Source of the DNA: Oscarella lobularis
Taxonomy: Eukaryota; Porifera; Homoscleromorpha; Homosclerophorida; Oscarellidae
NCBI RefSeq assembly: GCF_947507565.1
Contig: NC_089179.1
Span: 798,681 to 862,680 of the forward strand
Length of the DNA stretch: 64,000 bases
Reading direction: 5' to 3'
The stretch's first letter is position 1; each line of letters starts with the position of its first letter. A program made the translations under genes and the position numbers. The notes under the pieces were generated by a model. The model was given only the letters and a program-made list of their open reading frames with translations. It ran no database searches and was not told where the DNA came from. Shown piece after piece: positions 40,401-50,996 of this stretch.

Positions 40401-43400
40401 CTACGGTAGCACAGACAATCAATGCAAGGAGACCTAGCTTACGTAAGGTCTATATCGCTTACCGGCCGTTTTTGACAGACACTCCAGAAGGCAATACTTA
40501 GAGGAGTCGTCCTTGACTTTGAATTTCCTCAATGCAAGTCGTATCACTTCTTTGCACGATGTCGACGGAGAAACGGCTATTGCTTTTGTTTCTGACCGCA
40601 CTCCAGGAAGAAATCCAATTACCTGAAAAACGTAAAATGTTCACATGGGGCTTATAGATTCCCTCTCTCGAACCTTGACAACTCCACTGGGTCGGACTCT
40701 CAGTTCAAATCGAAGTTTTGCACTCGCCGGCCACTGAGACTGCAGTCGCAAAGGGAACTCAAAACTTGCCACTTCACGATCAGCAACTTAGAAAAAAACA
40801 ACAAACTTTAGTGCGCAAAATTCAACGGAGTCACAGGAATCACCTTTTTTCTTGCTCGACACTTCAAACAGACTGTACCTTCGCGGATCGTCAATCAATT
40901 CCAATTTTTCCAAAACCAGCTCGATAACACCCATTGCCGTCGTGTGAGACGAAACTCGGAGCGCCTTGTACGACAAGCCCGTCTCCAATGCTCCCAAGCC
41001 GACTCTCACTAAACCGGCATCCGCTCTGTCAAGCGAATGCCGTATAGCTGGCGACGATTGTGCCACGCCGAACACATTAGACAATTTCATCGCACGCCCG
41101 TCGCCGCCAGTGACGGCACCGGTGGGACGCTTGACGTCCTTTTCTCGACTCGCCGTTGCTACGGGTTGTTGTTTCTTTACTCCAACTGCCGATGAATTCT
41201 TTGGTTCACTTTCCAGCGACTTTGCGAGCTGCTGCGAGTTTCCTTTAGGCACGCTCTGCGTGCTTTGGCTGTGTAATGACGGACGCAGCGTTTTCGGCGG
41301 GATCGTCGTCGTTTCGACGGACTCTTTTGCGTCGTTGTCGCCGGCGTCGTCATCTTTCGCATATTCATCTTGCCAGGCTGCCGGAGGCGACTTTAGTGCT
41401 TCCATAGCGGCTAGCATTTTGAGTTTTTCGTCTTCGTTTTTCGAATCGTTTAGTCGTTCTAAAGAAGATTTTGCTCTCTTTTGACGATGATAGAATATTA
41501 GCTTCTACCTTCTAGGGAGGCTTCCAGTGTAGCCTCTAGATCGGCTCCGTCTGAGCCGACGCTAACTTCATAAACTTTTGCTAAAATCGTTTCTCGTTCG
41601 TCAGGAGACATGATATTCATATCGCCTATTAATTAAGTCTTTCTAAATTGATTATTAGACCTAGACGAACAAACCTAGCAGTTGAAAATCGATTTCTAAA
41701 AGCTTCTTTCCAGATACGTTGTGATCTGTGGAGTCCAAGTAGTGAAAAACAAATCATGACTCTGCTTTATCCGACCTCGAAAGACAGAGACGTATTTCTC
41801 AAGATCCTGATTTATGAGCCAGGTGGCTACTTGATCAATGGACCAATCTTCTACCGCTCTGGGAATAGCACCCTAAATTAAGTCACAGCACGCGCTCGAA
41901 TGAGAAGAACGGAATTGTTGCTCGCTTTTTTAATTACCGATTCTGAAACTGGATTCGGTTGCAGTGATTCATTCGACGTCTCCTCTCTGAGATATGTATC
42001 TGAAGAAGACGGCGCCGGCTCGTGCGAAGGAGTGTCATTGCGAAATAGAGTCGGTGGTCGGAGAATAGTCCCCAAGCTTGGGCTATCGCTACTTCTCGCG
42101 TCGGCGGTAGCAGTTCGCGTGATGAGAAGCACTCGAATGGCTTGAAGAATTGGCGATATCTGTTCTTCGGAAACGCCAATCTCAGCTAAACGAGGCGTAG
42201 AGGAGGAAAAGAAATTAAAATGCGGCATACCTAAAGTGCAATTATCGAGGTTCTGAAGAGACTTTCCGTCAATTCCGGCATCTATAAAAGGTGAATGTTA
42301 GCCAAAATCTCAATTGCGTTGTCTTCTAACTTACCGTAAAAAGCGTTTCTCTCTTCATCGAGTCCTCTTGAAACGAGCCAGTGGCCCACATCCAGTTTCG
42401 TCCACTGGTCAACGTCTTTAGACTGAAACTCCAAGCTTCCATCCACTTCGTCTAAAAACACAACCCCTCTCTGCCAATATTCTCATCATTTATGTTTATT
42501 TACCATCGAGATTGCTACCCTGCTCCAGTCTCCCCACTGTCTGTGCAAGGGGTAGTTCCTCAGTCGGTGACGGAAGATCAACAGAAAGCTAATTAATCAG
42601 AAATACAATACAATACACACGGTGCAACGCGATTAAACTAACCTCCGAATTGTCACTATGAAGAACGTCAAAAGTTTCGCCTACCTTCTCGACCGTCTTG
42701 CCCTTTCCTAGTCCTTCACTCTTTTCAAGTTTTGACGGCTGAAGTAAAGGAGACTCCGCTTGTTCCGGTGACTTCAGGGCAGCAAATACGGCCGTCAGCA
42801 GATCAGAGGAATCATTAGTTTCTTGAGCAAAATCGCTGAGAAGTTTTGATGCACCGGGATCACGCTCGGGCGCTGATTCCGCAGTTGTTTCATCACTGTC
42901 TTTCATTGAGTCGGTCCAGAAGACTTTCTGCACTTTCACTTTTTTCAATCCCGATAACTCAGCTTCTTTAGAAGCCACGTCATCCTCTTTATCGGTTGAC
43001 GGAACTTGAGGTGGCAAGGAAAGTGGTGGTTCTGGGAGCAATTCGCCCGGAGGCTCTTGGGGTGGAAGTTCAGGCGGCAGTTCAGGCGGCAATTCGTCCG
43101 GCACGAGTGGCGGCGGATCATCGGGAATTGGCGGCGGCGGCTCCAATGGGATGTCAGGAGGAGGAGGCGGCGGAACATCAGACGGCGGAGACGGCACTTC
43201 GTCTTGAACGTTTTCTCCGGCGACGATACCAGACGCCTGAAACGAGCGAGGAAGTGACGCAGTTTTCCCGTCTTCGCCGAAAGACGACCTCTCCGGATCA
43301 CGAATCGACGATTCAACGGATTCTGACGTAGTCTTGGATTTCGCGATGACCGATGCCAGCGAACGACGTGGCCGGCTTACCTTGGGGCTATCGTCATAGG

Positions 43401-45012
43401 TAGCCGAGCGGAGGGAGGACAACGACAGGAACGTAAAACGTCGTTTTGATGTCGTATCCTTTTCCGCTAAAGTTCCCTTATCTGAAGGCGGTGAAATTGA
43501 CCTGGTAAATATTGGCGGGCGTCCTGACGACGTCGACGTATCTAAATCATCTGTCGCACTTCTTCGTAAGTGAAAGCGAGACGAACGAGACGACGTTTCG
43601 GCAACGAGCGACGGACTTGAACTCGATGCCGCGCTAGTTTCTTCCGTCGTCGTCGTCGTCGTCGTCTTTTTCCACTTGGATAGTGAAGATTTTGATGATG
43701 ATGTGACACTCGATCCTTCCTTCGTCGGAGACGATTTGCTGACCTTGTGTTTGATGTCATCATCTCCTTTGTTATCGTTACTTTGACGTCGATACTGCGG
43801 TGTAGAACCAGTCTGAAGACGAGAAACGGGAACGATGTCCGGAGCCTTATCCCGAGACGACAAGAGAGGCTTTATCTCAACGGCTGACGTTGCGGATGTT
43901 TTGTCGTTCCCAGGCGGTTGGCTTGCCGGTTCAGACGGTGGGAGATCAAGATCTGCTTCGGAAGGAGCCTCTGGCGGCTTGGAAAGTGGAGGAGTCATAG
44001 CAACCTCCTCCGGCACAGGTATCGGCGATTCTTTAGCCATAGCAACATCGTTTTGCTCGTTTGGTAACCTCATCTCAATCGATTCTTCCTTATTCACTGT
44101 TTCTGTCGAGGAAAGTGACAATGTTCGAGGCTTTGACGACGAAGATTCGTCATTGGCCTTGGAACGCAGTTTCAACGATGTGAGACCAGAGAGTGATGTT
44201 ATCTTTGTCGTCGTCGTCGTCGTCGACGTCATCGTCTTTGTTTCACTGGTAGTCGTCTTTCTTGAAGGCAGAACAAACTTCTTTAGGACCCTTGGACTTC
44301 TAGGTCCACTCCCAACTCCAGATAACGATTTCAACGGTTTCCTTCCACCGCCGCTGGTGACGGCTTTCCCCGTTTTGTATTTATCCAAAAGTCGGGTCAA
44401 CTTGGGAGAACTCGAAGGCAACCCTTTAGTATCAACATTCAGGCGTTGAAGCAATGTCGGCGAAGAATCTGAACCATCAGATTTTGGTATTAGCGGTGGC
44501 AGAACCGATTCGGATTCCGGAGGCGGCGACGGAGTCAATTCAATCGTGGTTGATTCTGATTTAGGTGCCGGCGGCGGAGACGGAGCAGATTGGGGTGCCG
44601 GCGGTGATTCTGAGGGTATTTCCGGTGGCATGTCCGAGGGCAAATCTGGCGGTGGCATGTCGGGGAGACCAGGGGGTGGCTCGTCGGGTAAGTCAGGCGG
44701 CGGACCGAACGGAAGATCAGGCGGCGGCGGCGGCGGCGGCGAGGGGGGTGGAGTCGGCTGCTGGGGTTCTGCGGCGGTCGCTGCCGCCGCTGACGCGAGT
44801 CGTGCTCGTCTCGACGGCGGTCTGTTTTTTATGCGGGGTCGATCCAATGTGAAGTGACGTAATCTCTTCGGCTGATCGTCGTCGTTGTCGCTTGGAGGCG
44901 AATGCGCGCGTTTAGCTGCTTCCGCGTTCATGGCGATTTTCTTTGGCTTCAACGAAGCCAATCCGGGCAGAGCCACTCCTCCGGAAGGCTTTCGTTTGCG
45001 AAAGTCGTCCAT
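37437..45012 (-). CDS. Large scaffold: Pro-rich, SAM, SAM, RA, RA, coiled coil, PDZ, coiled coil
   Basis: Exon 1 (about 42640-45012) encodes nearly 800 residues starting MDDFRKRKPSGG. It is Ser/Pro-rich with two polyproline blocks and, near its end, KVFW, a possible PP1-docking RVxF motif. Introns then lead to SAM1 (VDQWTKLDVGHWLVSRGLDE, 42.4 kb), SAM2 (WSIDQVATWLINQDLEKYVS, 41.8 kb), RA1 (YKALRVSSHTTAMGVIELVL, 40.9 kb), RA2 (IAVSPSTSCKEVIRLALRKF, 40.5 kb), a long coiled coil (39.0-40.2 kb), PDZ (GLFIKSVKAGSPAHKCGQLN, RILEINGEDV, 38.6-38.9 kb) and a second coiled coil. The tail EYSRQKTYMDQLLSLVIEHA resembles a Rab11-FIP binding motif. A short last exon (SLKSEEWC) ends at 37437. Likely a Ras/Rap- and actin-linked scaffold. 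Parts recall neurabin and afadin, but the order fits neither. No orthologue recognised. Confidence 0.85.
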
Positions 45013-46268
45013 CTCGAAGTTTATGAAGGGCGTCCCGGATAATAAACAACACTCGATTGATTTATAGAGTTTTCTAAAACTAGGTCTAAACTATGCGCAT
45101 GGGCACTACGAAGAAACAAACGAGATAGTACAAAGAAAAGCTACTTGTGCCTCTCCTGCAGGTCAATGGCAGCAATTTGTTGTGCAGCTCCAATCATCTG
45201 TATAACGCTAACGACTTGCTTGAGGACGCAGATAGGAAGAAAAAGATAAGCACATAATCGCCACAATCCTATTGAAAATCCTCCAAGAGGAACTGACAAA
45301 AAAATGAGATAATTAGGATATATTGCTGTAACACATGTAGCTCAATATACGTTCTGGTCCCTCAGAGAAGTTGAGCAAGTAGAGCATGATAAAGAATATG
45401 TCGTTTCCGCAGCACATAATGGAAAGAACGGGCTAAAAGAGCTGCTTAGAGAAGCCACATTTTAGATGTCATCTTACGTCTGTGTAATAGAGTCTGAGAA
45501 GAGGATGGGCTGTGACATCTGTACTTTTGTGGCTGGTTTCTCCTTTGGTCAAAGAACTTTAGAAAAGAGATAAAAACATTTTACTATACTGTATATATTG
45601 ACTTTCTTTTCTTCTTTCACCTGTACATGTGAAACCAATGACTTGCAATGTCCAAAGTGCACAAGAATTGAAAAACGAGAAAATAGTCCGAATAGACAAT
45701 TGCAAGCACAATGAGAAAACACATTGTGCCACATCTAAATAAGCAATTGTGAAAATAAAATTTCACAATGGTCTCTGCAATTCTGGCCTATCAATAAGCA
45801 TGTCAAACGTAGCGCCAAACTTGGTGCCTAAATCCAGACAGTGGTAATAAAAAAGTTCAATTAGCATGTTGTTCTCACATTGATTGAACGATCTAGCCAA
45901 ATGACCGTCCAAAGAGTCTAGTAAACTGTTGAGGAAGTAGAGAAACCCTGCCAAGCTTGGATGCTTCATTATCAGTGCAAACGCAGCAATAGTGAGAATT
46001 ACCCTGAGGTATCCTAGAAAAAAGGTTAGAGAGCAAACTGTCTCCCCAGAACGGCAATGCTCCTTCGCTACGGTACCGTACCGTAGAGTAAGAGCAGCCG
46101 CTGGGGAAATCAAAAATCTACAATCCTATAAGATTGCCTATAAGATTGGGGGCAAAGAGAAAAACGTTTTCTTGAGCCGCCATTGTGTCAACCCGTATCG
46201 TGGGAGGAGGATGAGGCTATTGTTCTTGTTACAACGGTTCTGGAATGTTTAGAGCACGCGAGATCCTA
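44969..46268. repeat. Tandem duplication, unit A
   Basis: Near-identical to 46271-47508, including introns. It runs from inside the scaffold gene's first exon through CDIPT copy 1 and its promoter to a shared CGAG(A/G)TCCTA. Confidence 0.9.
45141..46183 (-). CDS. CDIPT: Phosphatidylinositol synthase, copy 1
   Basis: Starts MAAQENVFLFAPNLIG (46183) and splices to YLRVILTIAAFALIMKH. The CDP-alcohol phosphotransferase signature DGx2ARx8Gx3Dx3D is intact across an exon junction (DGHLARSFNQ, then KFGATFDMLID). Later exons contain GNDIFFIMLYLLNFSEGPER, and the end is AAIDLQERHK at 45141. The enzyme joins CDP-diacylglycerol and myo-inositol to make PI in the ER and has several membrane spans. The first intron uses a GC donor (TATAG then GCAATC). 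Both copies look functional. This copy has only a duplicated promoter and sits directly upstream of the scaffold gene. Confidence 0.9.
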
Positions 46269-46270
46269 CA

Positions 46271-46300
46271 AGAGCCACTCCTCCGGAAGGCTTTTTGTTT
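46271..46300 (-). pseudogene. Fragment of the scaffold gene's first codons
   Basis: GAGCCACTCCTCCGGAAGGC matches the opposite-strand sequence at 44971-44990 that encodes the KPSGGVAL part of the scaffold N-terminus. About 36 bp including the ATG are missing, so it is a dead by-product of the duplication. Confidence 0.85.
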
Positions 46301-46407
46301 GCCGGATAATAGACAACACTCGATTGATTTATTGTTATAGCGTTTTCTAACGTCTAAACTATGCATGGGCACTACGAAGAAGCAAAACGAGATAGTACAA
46401 AGAAAAG

Positions 46408-47446
46408 CTACTTGTGCCTCTCCTGCAGGTCAATGGCAGCAATTTGTTGTGCAGCTCCAATCATCTGTATAACGCTAACGACTTGCTTGAGGACGCAGAT
46501 AGGAAGAAAAAGATAAGCACATAATCGCCACAATCCTATTGAAAATTGTCCAAGAGGAACTGACAAAAAATGAGATAATTAGTATATATTGCTGTAACAC
46601 ATCATGTAGCTCAATACGTTCTGGTCCCTCGTAGAAATTGAGCAAGTAGAGCACTATAAAGAATAGCTCGTTTCCGCTGCACACAATGAAAAGAACGGTC
46701 TAAAAGAGCTGCGTAGAAAAGCCCCATTTAATGTAGTGCATGTCATTTTACCTTTGTGTAATAGAGTCGGAGAAGAGGATGAGCTGTGACATCTGTACTT
46801 TTGTGGCTGGTTTCTCCTTTGGTCAAAGAACTTTAGAAAAACGAGCATTTTACATTACTGTATATATTGACTTTATTTTCTTCTTTCACCTGTACATGTG
46901 AAGCCAATGACTTGCAATGTCCAAAGTGCACAAGAATTGAAAAACGAGAAAATAGTCCGAATAGATAACTGCAAGCACAATGAGAAGACACATTGTGCCA
47001 CATCTAGATAGGCAATTGTGAAAATAAAATTTCACAATGGTCTCTGCAATTCTGGCCTATCAATAAGCATGTCGAACGTAGCGCCAAACTTGCTGCCTAA
47101 ATCCAGGCAGTGGTAATAAAAAAGTTCAATCAGGATGTTATTCTCACATTGACTGAACGATCTAGCCAAGTGACCGTCCAAAGCGTCTAGGAAACTGCTG
47201 AGGAAGTAGAGAAACGCTGCCAAGCCTGGATGCTTCATTATCAGTGCAAACGCAGCAATAGCGAGAATTACCCTAAGGTATCCTAGAAAAAAGGTTAGAG
47301 AGCAAAATTATGCTGTCTCCCCAGAACGGCAATGCTCCTTCGCTATGGTACAGTAAGAGTAAGAGCAGCCACTGAGGAGATCAGCAAAATCTACAATTGC
47401 CTAAAAGATTGGGGACAAAGAGGAAAACGTTTTCTTGAGCCATCAT
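46408..47446 (-). CDS. CDIPT: Phosphatidylinositol synthase, copy 2
   Basis: Parallel to copy 1: MMAQENVFLFVPNLLG (47446), then YLRVILAIAAFALIMKHPGL, the signature DGHLARSFSQ then KFGATFDMLID, then NELFFIVLYLLNFYEGPER, ending at 46408 with the same last residues. The GC donor of intron 1 is kept. Differences from copy 1 are mostly conservative (for example NSLLDSLDG versus SSFLDALDG), and introns remain alignable base by base, indicating a recent event. It shares an 82-bp gap with RPL23A and so is probably the ancestral position. Confidence 0.9.
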
Positions 47447-47528
47447 TGTGTTCGTCCAACCCGTGGGAGGGAGGGTGTTCTGGAACGTCTAAAGCACGCG
47501 AGGTCCTAGCACGTGGTCAAAGGGGAAC
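47447..47528. promoter_or_regulatory. 82-bp divergent promoter, CDIPT copy 2 / RPL23A
   Basis: Opposite start codons are 82 bp apart. Most of this segment also occurs, with changes, upstream of CDIPT copy 1 at 46184-46268, where no ribosomal protein gene follows. Confidence 0.6.
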
Positions 47529-48181
47529 ATGGCTGCCAGCAAGAAGAAGACCGAGAAATCGACGAAAAAAACGACCGAAGGTTAACACAGATTGCTCGAA
47601 AAGCAACGCGTGTTTGCATTTTTGGTTTCACAGTGTCTAAACCTAAGAGTACCGCTCTAAAAGCGAGACGGGCGGTTCTCAAGGGGGTCAACACGAAAGG
47701 GAAGCGTAAAGTCCGCACGTCGGTCCGCTTTCGTCGTCCGAAGACGCTTCGAATGTCGCGACAGCCCAAATATCCGCGAAAGTCGGCGCCAAAAGTGAAC
47801 AAATTGGACAAGTACGCGATCATCAAGCATCCGCTCACGACCGAGTCGGCGATGAAGAAAATCGAGGACAACAACACGCTCGTCTTCATCGTCGACATTC
47901 GTGCCAACAAACCGAAGATTAAAATCGCCGTGAAGAGCCTCTACGACATCGAAGTGTCGAAAGTTAACACGCTAATACGGTGAGGCCCCTTTTGAGGGAA
48001 CTCGCTTCGTAAGTCTTTCTAAACGTTGGTCTGCAGGCCGGACGGGCAGAAAAAAGCGTACGTACGGCTTGCATCCGATCAGGACGCTCTCGACGTGGCG
48101 AATAAGGTGAGACTTGAGCTCTTTTTTTTTTTCGCTTCTTTTCCCTAACGTCTTCGTCCTTCGTAGATTGGAATCATTTAA
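47529..48181 (+). CDS. RPL23A: 60S ribosomal protein L23a (uL23)
   Basis: Exon 1 [17 protein letters not shown] splices to [19 protein letters not shown], then the conserved [40 protein letters not shown] and [16 protein letters not shown] blocks. The final exons are [20 protein letters not shown] and NKIGII, with the stop at 48179-48181. uL23 sits at the exit of the ribosomal tunnel and docks SRP and the ER translocon. Length and sequence are typical. Introns are too short (50-60 bp) to host a snoRNA. Confidence 0.98.
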
Positions 48182-48296
48182 CTGTAACGCGCGCGTGTGG
48201 TTTTGCACGAATAGTCGCGGTACACGGTACTTTACTTATCGCTGACATGAATAAAGTACAAAACAACTCGACTCACTTTGTGAAACAGTAAATGTC

Positions 48297-49882
48297 TTAT
48301 CCCGCCTTGCTTTCGACTCGACCGAGCGATTCGCCTACTTTAACGTGCTTCCCGGGCTTCGGCACGAATTCGAAGCTCGAGGGAGCGGTGAATAGGAGAA
48401 CGATCGTCGATCCTTGCGCGAATCCTCCCATGTAGTCGCCGCGACAGAACACGCGCGGCTCGTCGTCGTATGCGCGCCGATCGAATTTTTCGTTTGCATT
48501 TCCGTTTCGTCGAAACGCATTTGTCTTGAGTTCCTGTCCGTGGAGAAAAACGAGGTCGAATCGCGAATGGATAAAGAAACTCGCAACGTACGTCATCGAA
48601 TGGGAGATGAATGGATCCAACGTTGAGCGCTCCCACGGCAGTGTAGGCGAAGAATCCGTGAGTCCATTGTCCTAAGAGCGCCACCCGTTCGTTGAACGAG
48701 AATAGGCCTTTGATTAGGCGTACAACGAAAGGTGCCGTCGAAATCAGCGATCCTTAGCAAATGAATGAGTTGAATGTGAGTGAGAGGGTGAGAGAGGCCT
48801 TACCTGGAAAATGTCGTCTCTCGGTCACTTCGAGTTCCGTCGGTGCATGAAAGTGATGATAGTCGCCGGGTGATAAATAAATAACGCAATGAAACAACTC
48901 GTGATCGGACGAGTGGGGAGCGAGATCGCTGAGTCGCTCTCTGACGTCTTCGCCGAGAAAATCGCTCAGCGAATATCGAATTCCTTTGACTTGTTCCAAT
49001 TCGCCCGTTTTAGCGACGACGCCGCAGTGGAGAAACGTTCCATCGCACGGACTCACCTGACGTGGGGATCACGAGTCAAGGTCAAAGGTTACAAGGCGAT
49101 CATTCCTGACTTACGATGTCGCTTTGTTCGTCGATGGGGCGAGTGCCAGCTCTGAGCTTTCGCATGAAGAACGCGTTCACCGTTTCGTAGTTGCGCAGGT
49201 CCCGCTCTTCCACGTCGTTCAAGTCGCAGCCGAAGACGTGCACGTACGATGCCAAGAGAGGCTTGCGTAGCCAGCGCGGAAGGCGTGTGTCTTGAATGCG
49301 GCCCCACGTTCGCGAGACGAGGTTCGTCGGAAGTCGTCTGAGAATGGAAACCTGCGCGGCAAAGGAGAGAACTTGAAAAAAATCACCGAGAATGAAGCGC
49401 GGACGATGCACGTCTGTTGTTGTTATTTAGCGCACTTACGCGCACTACTACGACGTAAAGGCTGCTACAAATGCACGCTAGACAAACGAATAGAGGATTC
49501 ATTAGTTCGTTCGGGTGCATTTACGAAATGCTTTGCAGGGTACGAGAGCTAACCGGGAAAGACTTTTCTCTAACCCGTATGGCGCTTTTATACGTTTTCT
49601 ACCGTAGCGCACGTGCCAGGCTGCCACCGCACACCCTCCTCATGCGCGCTAAACGGTCGCCAAAAGGTCCCAAATCGCGCTCGTACGAACTTCTACAACA
49701 CCTCGAAAAGTTTCTACCTTCCATTCTTTCATTGTCAATTGCTCGGCCGGCACTGTCGCGAGCTTCGCTTGCTCTCGTTTTCTCGTGTGTCCGTATTGCT
49801 GCAAACACAAGTATCCTATTCCGACTCCAAAAGGAATGTGAAACCAGCGAATCGACCTAAAGTACGTCCGAAACCTATTCAT
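48297..49882 (-). CDS. PISD: Phosphatidylserine decarboxylase, mitochondrial
   Basis: ATG 49882 gives [19 protein letters not shown], a basic amphipathic presequence plus a hydrophobic anchor. Downstream exons give [20 protein letters not shown], then [50 protein letters not shown], and [20 protein letters not shown]. The self-cleavage site reads AQGSTIVLL: the serine that becomes the pyruvoyl cofactor is present, but the usual leucine before GST is glutamine. The enzyme turns phosphatidylserine into phosphatidylethanolamine at the inner mitochondrial membrane. The stop is at 48297. One internal exon joint near 49.5-49.65 kb is uncertain. Confidence 0.92.
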
Positions 49883-49949
49883 GGCTGGCACATGAACGAG
49901 ATAACGGGAACTCAAACGATCTTACGTCCCCGGATTGCAGGACAAATAA

Positions 49950-50921
49950 TTACATAACGGATTCAATAAGCATGTCTTTCAACTTATCGTTATTGTAGCT
50001 CAACGGCAAGATGATGGTTCCACCCATCAGACCATCATTTTCCTTTTCAAATTGGCCTTTCCAATCACAAATCATAGTTCCCCCAGTCAGTGTTCCATGC
50101 AGCTCTACGCCCGCTCGAAGGACAGCCTGATCTCGCACAATAGTCTCAGCTGAGATTGCAACGCCAGCAGCCGCCTGATCATATGGTTCCATACTCCACT
50201 TCTTGACTGAAAGCCAATCAAAAGAATGCCTGGTAAAATCTTTGACAAAGGCAGCCTTTCTCGTTTCCTTATTCAATATCTCGTCCCACCATTCATCCTC
50301 AAATCGCGGCTCTTTCGAACACGATTCTATAGTAATAATCGTCGGACGAACGTACTCTTCCAAGACGATGTGCGCCGCTTCGGGATCGACGTGAAAATTG
50401 AATTCGGTCGCCGCCGACGCTGTGCCGCGGCACTCCATGTTCCCGCCCATGATCACGACTTCCTTCAAGCGAGACACAATCGACGGATCGATTCTGCACG
50501 CTAATGCGAGATTGGTGAGCGGGCCCAGAGCGAGGAGGGTGATCTGCTTGTCGAATTGGCGCGTGAGTCGTAGCAGCGCGTCGACGGCGTTCTCTCGCTT
50601 CGCTCCCGTCCAGCGAACGGGCGAATAGCGCTCGCGACGCACGCCGCCGAGCCCGTCGTCGCCGTGGTAGTATAGGGCGTAGTAAGGTCGCCTGACGAGC
50701 GGACGAGAAGCCCCCGAATAGACGGGAATCGTGTCGGCGACGCCGCACTGTTCGAGGACGCAGCCGACGTTCGCTACGACGTCGTCGATCGGCGCGTTGC
50801 CGCAGACGCACGTGATGGCTAGGAGGTGAATGTCCGGACGAGCGAGCACCATCATGATAGCCATGGCGTCGTCTGTGCCGGCATCGCAATCGATGACAAA
50901 TAGTCGCTTGTTGTCGGCCAT
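49950..50921 (-). CDS. Inosine/uridine-preferring nucleoside hydrolase
   Basis: A complete 323-residue protein in one exon. The family's N-terminal DCDAGTDDAMAIMMVLA motif binds the catalytic calcium; TCVCGNAPIDDVVANV, LLALGPLTNLALACRIDP and VIMGGNM follow, and EFNFHVDPEAAHIVLEE supplies further ribose contacts. It hydrolyses nucleosides to base and ribose in purine and pyrimidine salvage. The family is common in bacteria, protists, plants and invertebrates and absent from mammals. Lack of introns is notable next to intron-rich neighbours, but a close animal homologue would be expected in other invertebrates. Confidence 0.96.
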   Translation of the reverse strand: MADNKRLFVIDCDAGTDDAMAIMMVLARPDIHLLAITCVCGNAPIDDVVANVGCVLEQCGVADTIPVYSGASRPLVRRPYYALYYHGDDGLGGVRRERYSPVRWTGAKRENAVDALLRLTRQFDKQITLLALGPLTNLALACRIDPSIVSRLKEVVIMGGNMECRGTASAATEFNFHVDPEAAHIVLEEYVRPTIITIESCSKEPRFEDEWWDEILNKETRKAAFVKDFTRHSFDWLSVKKWSMEPYDQAAAGVAISAETIVRDQAVLRAGVELHGTLTGGTMICDWKGQFEKENDGLMGGTIILPLSYNNDKLKDMLIESVM

Positions 50922-50996
50922 GTTCGAAAATCAGTACAGTAGCGTGCGTGTACACATTCACAGCAATGTGTCAATTACGTCAGATTACGACTCTAG

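Larger units (their letters stand above)
46271..47508. repeat. Tandem duplication, unit B
   Basis: Second unit, ending about 20 bp before the RPL23A start codon. It therefore includes CDIPT copy 2 and nearly the whole divergent promoter. Small insertions, deletions and scattered substitutions separate it from unit A. Confidence 0.9.

Noticed and set aside
44546-44857. Gly-rich plus-strand ORF opposite the scaffold gene
   Set aside because: The complement of the polyproline-coding stretch in the scaffold's first exon.
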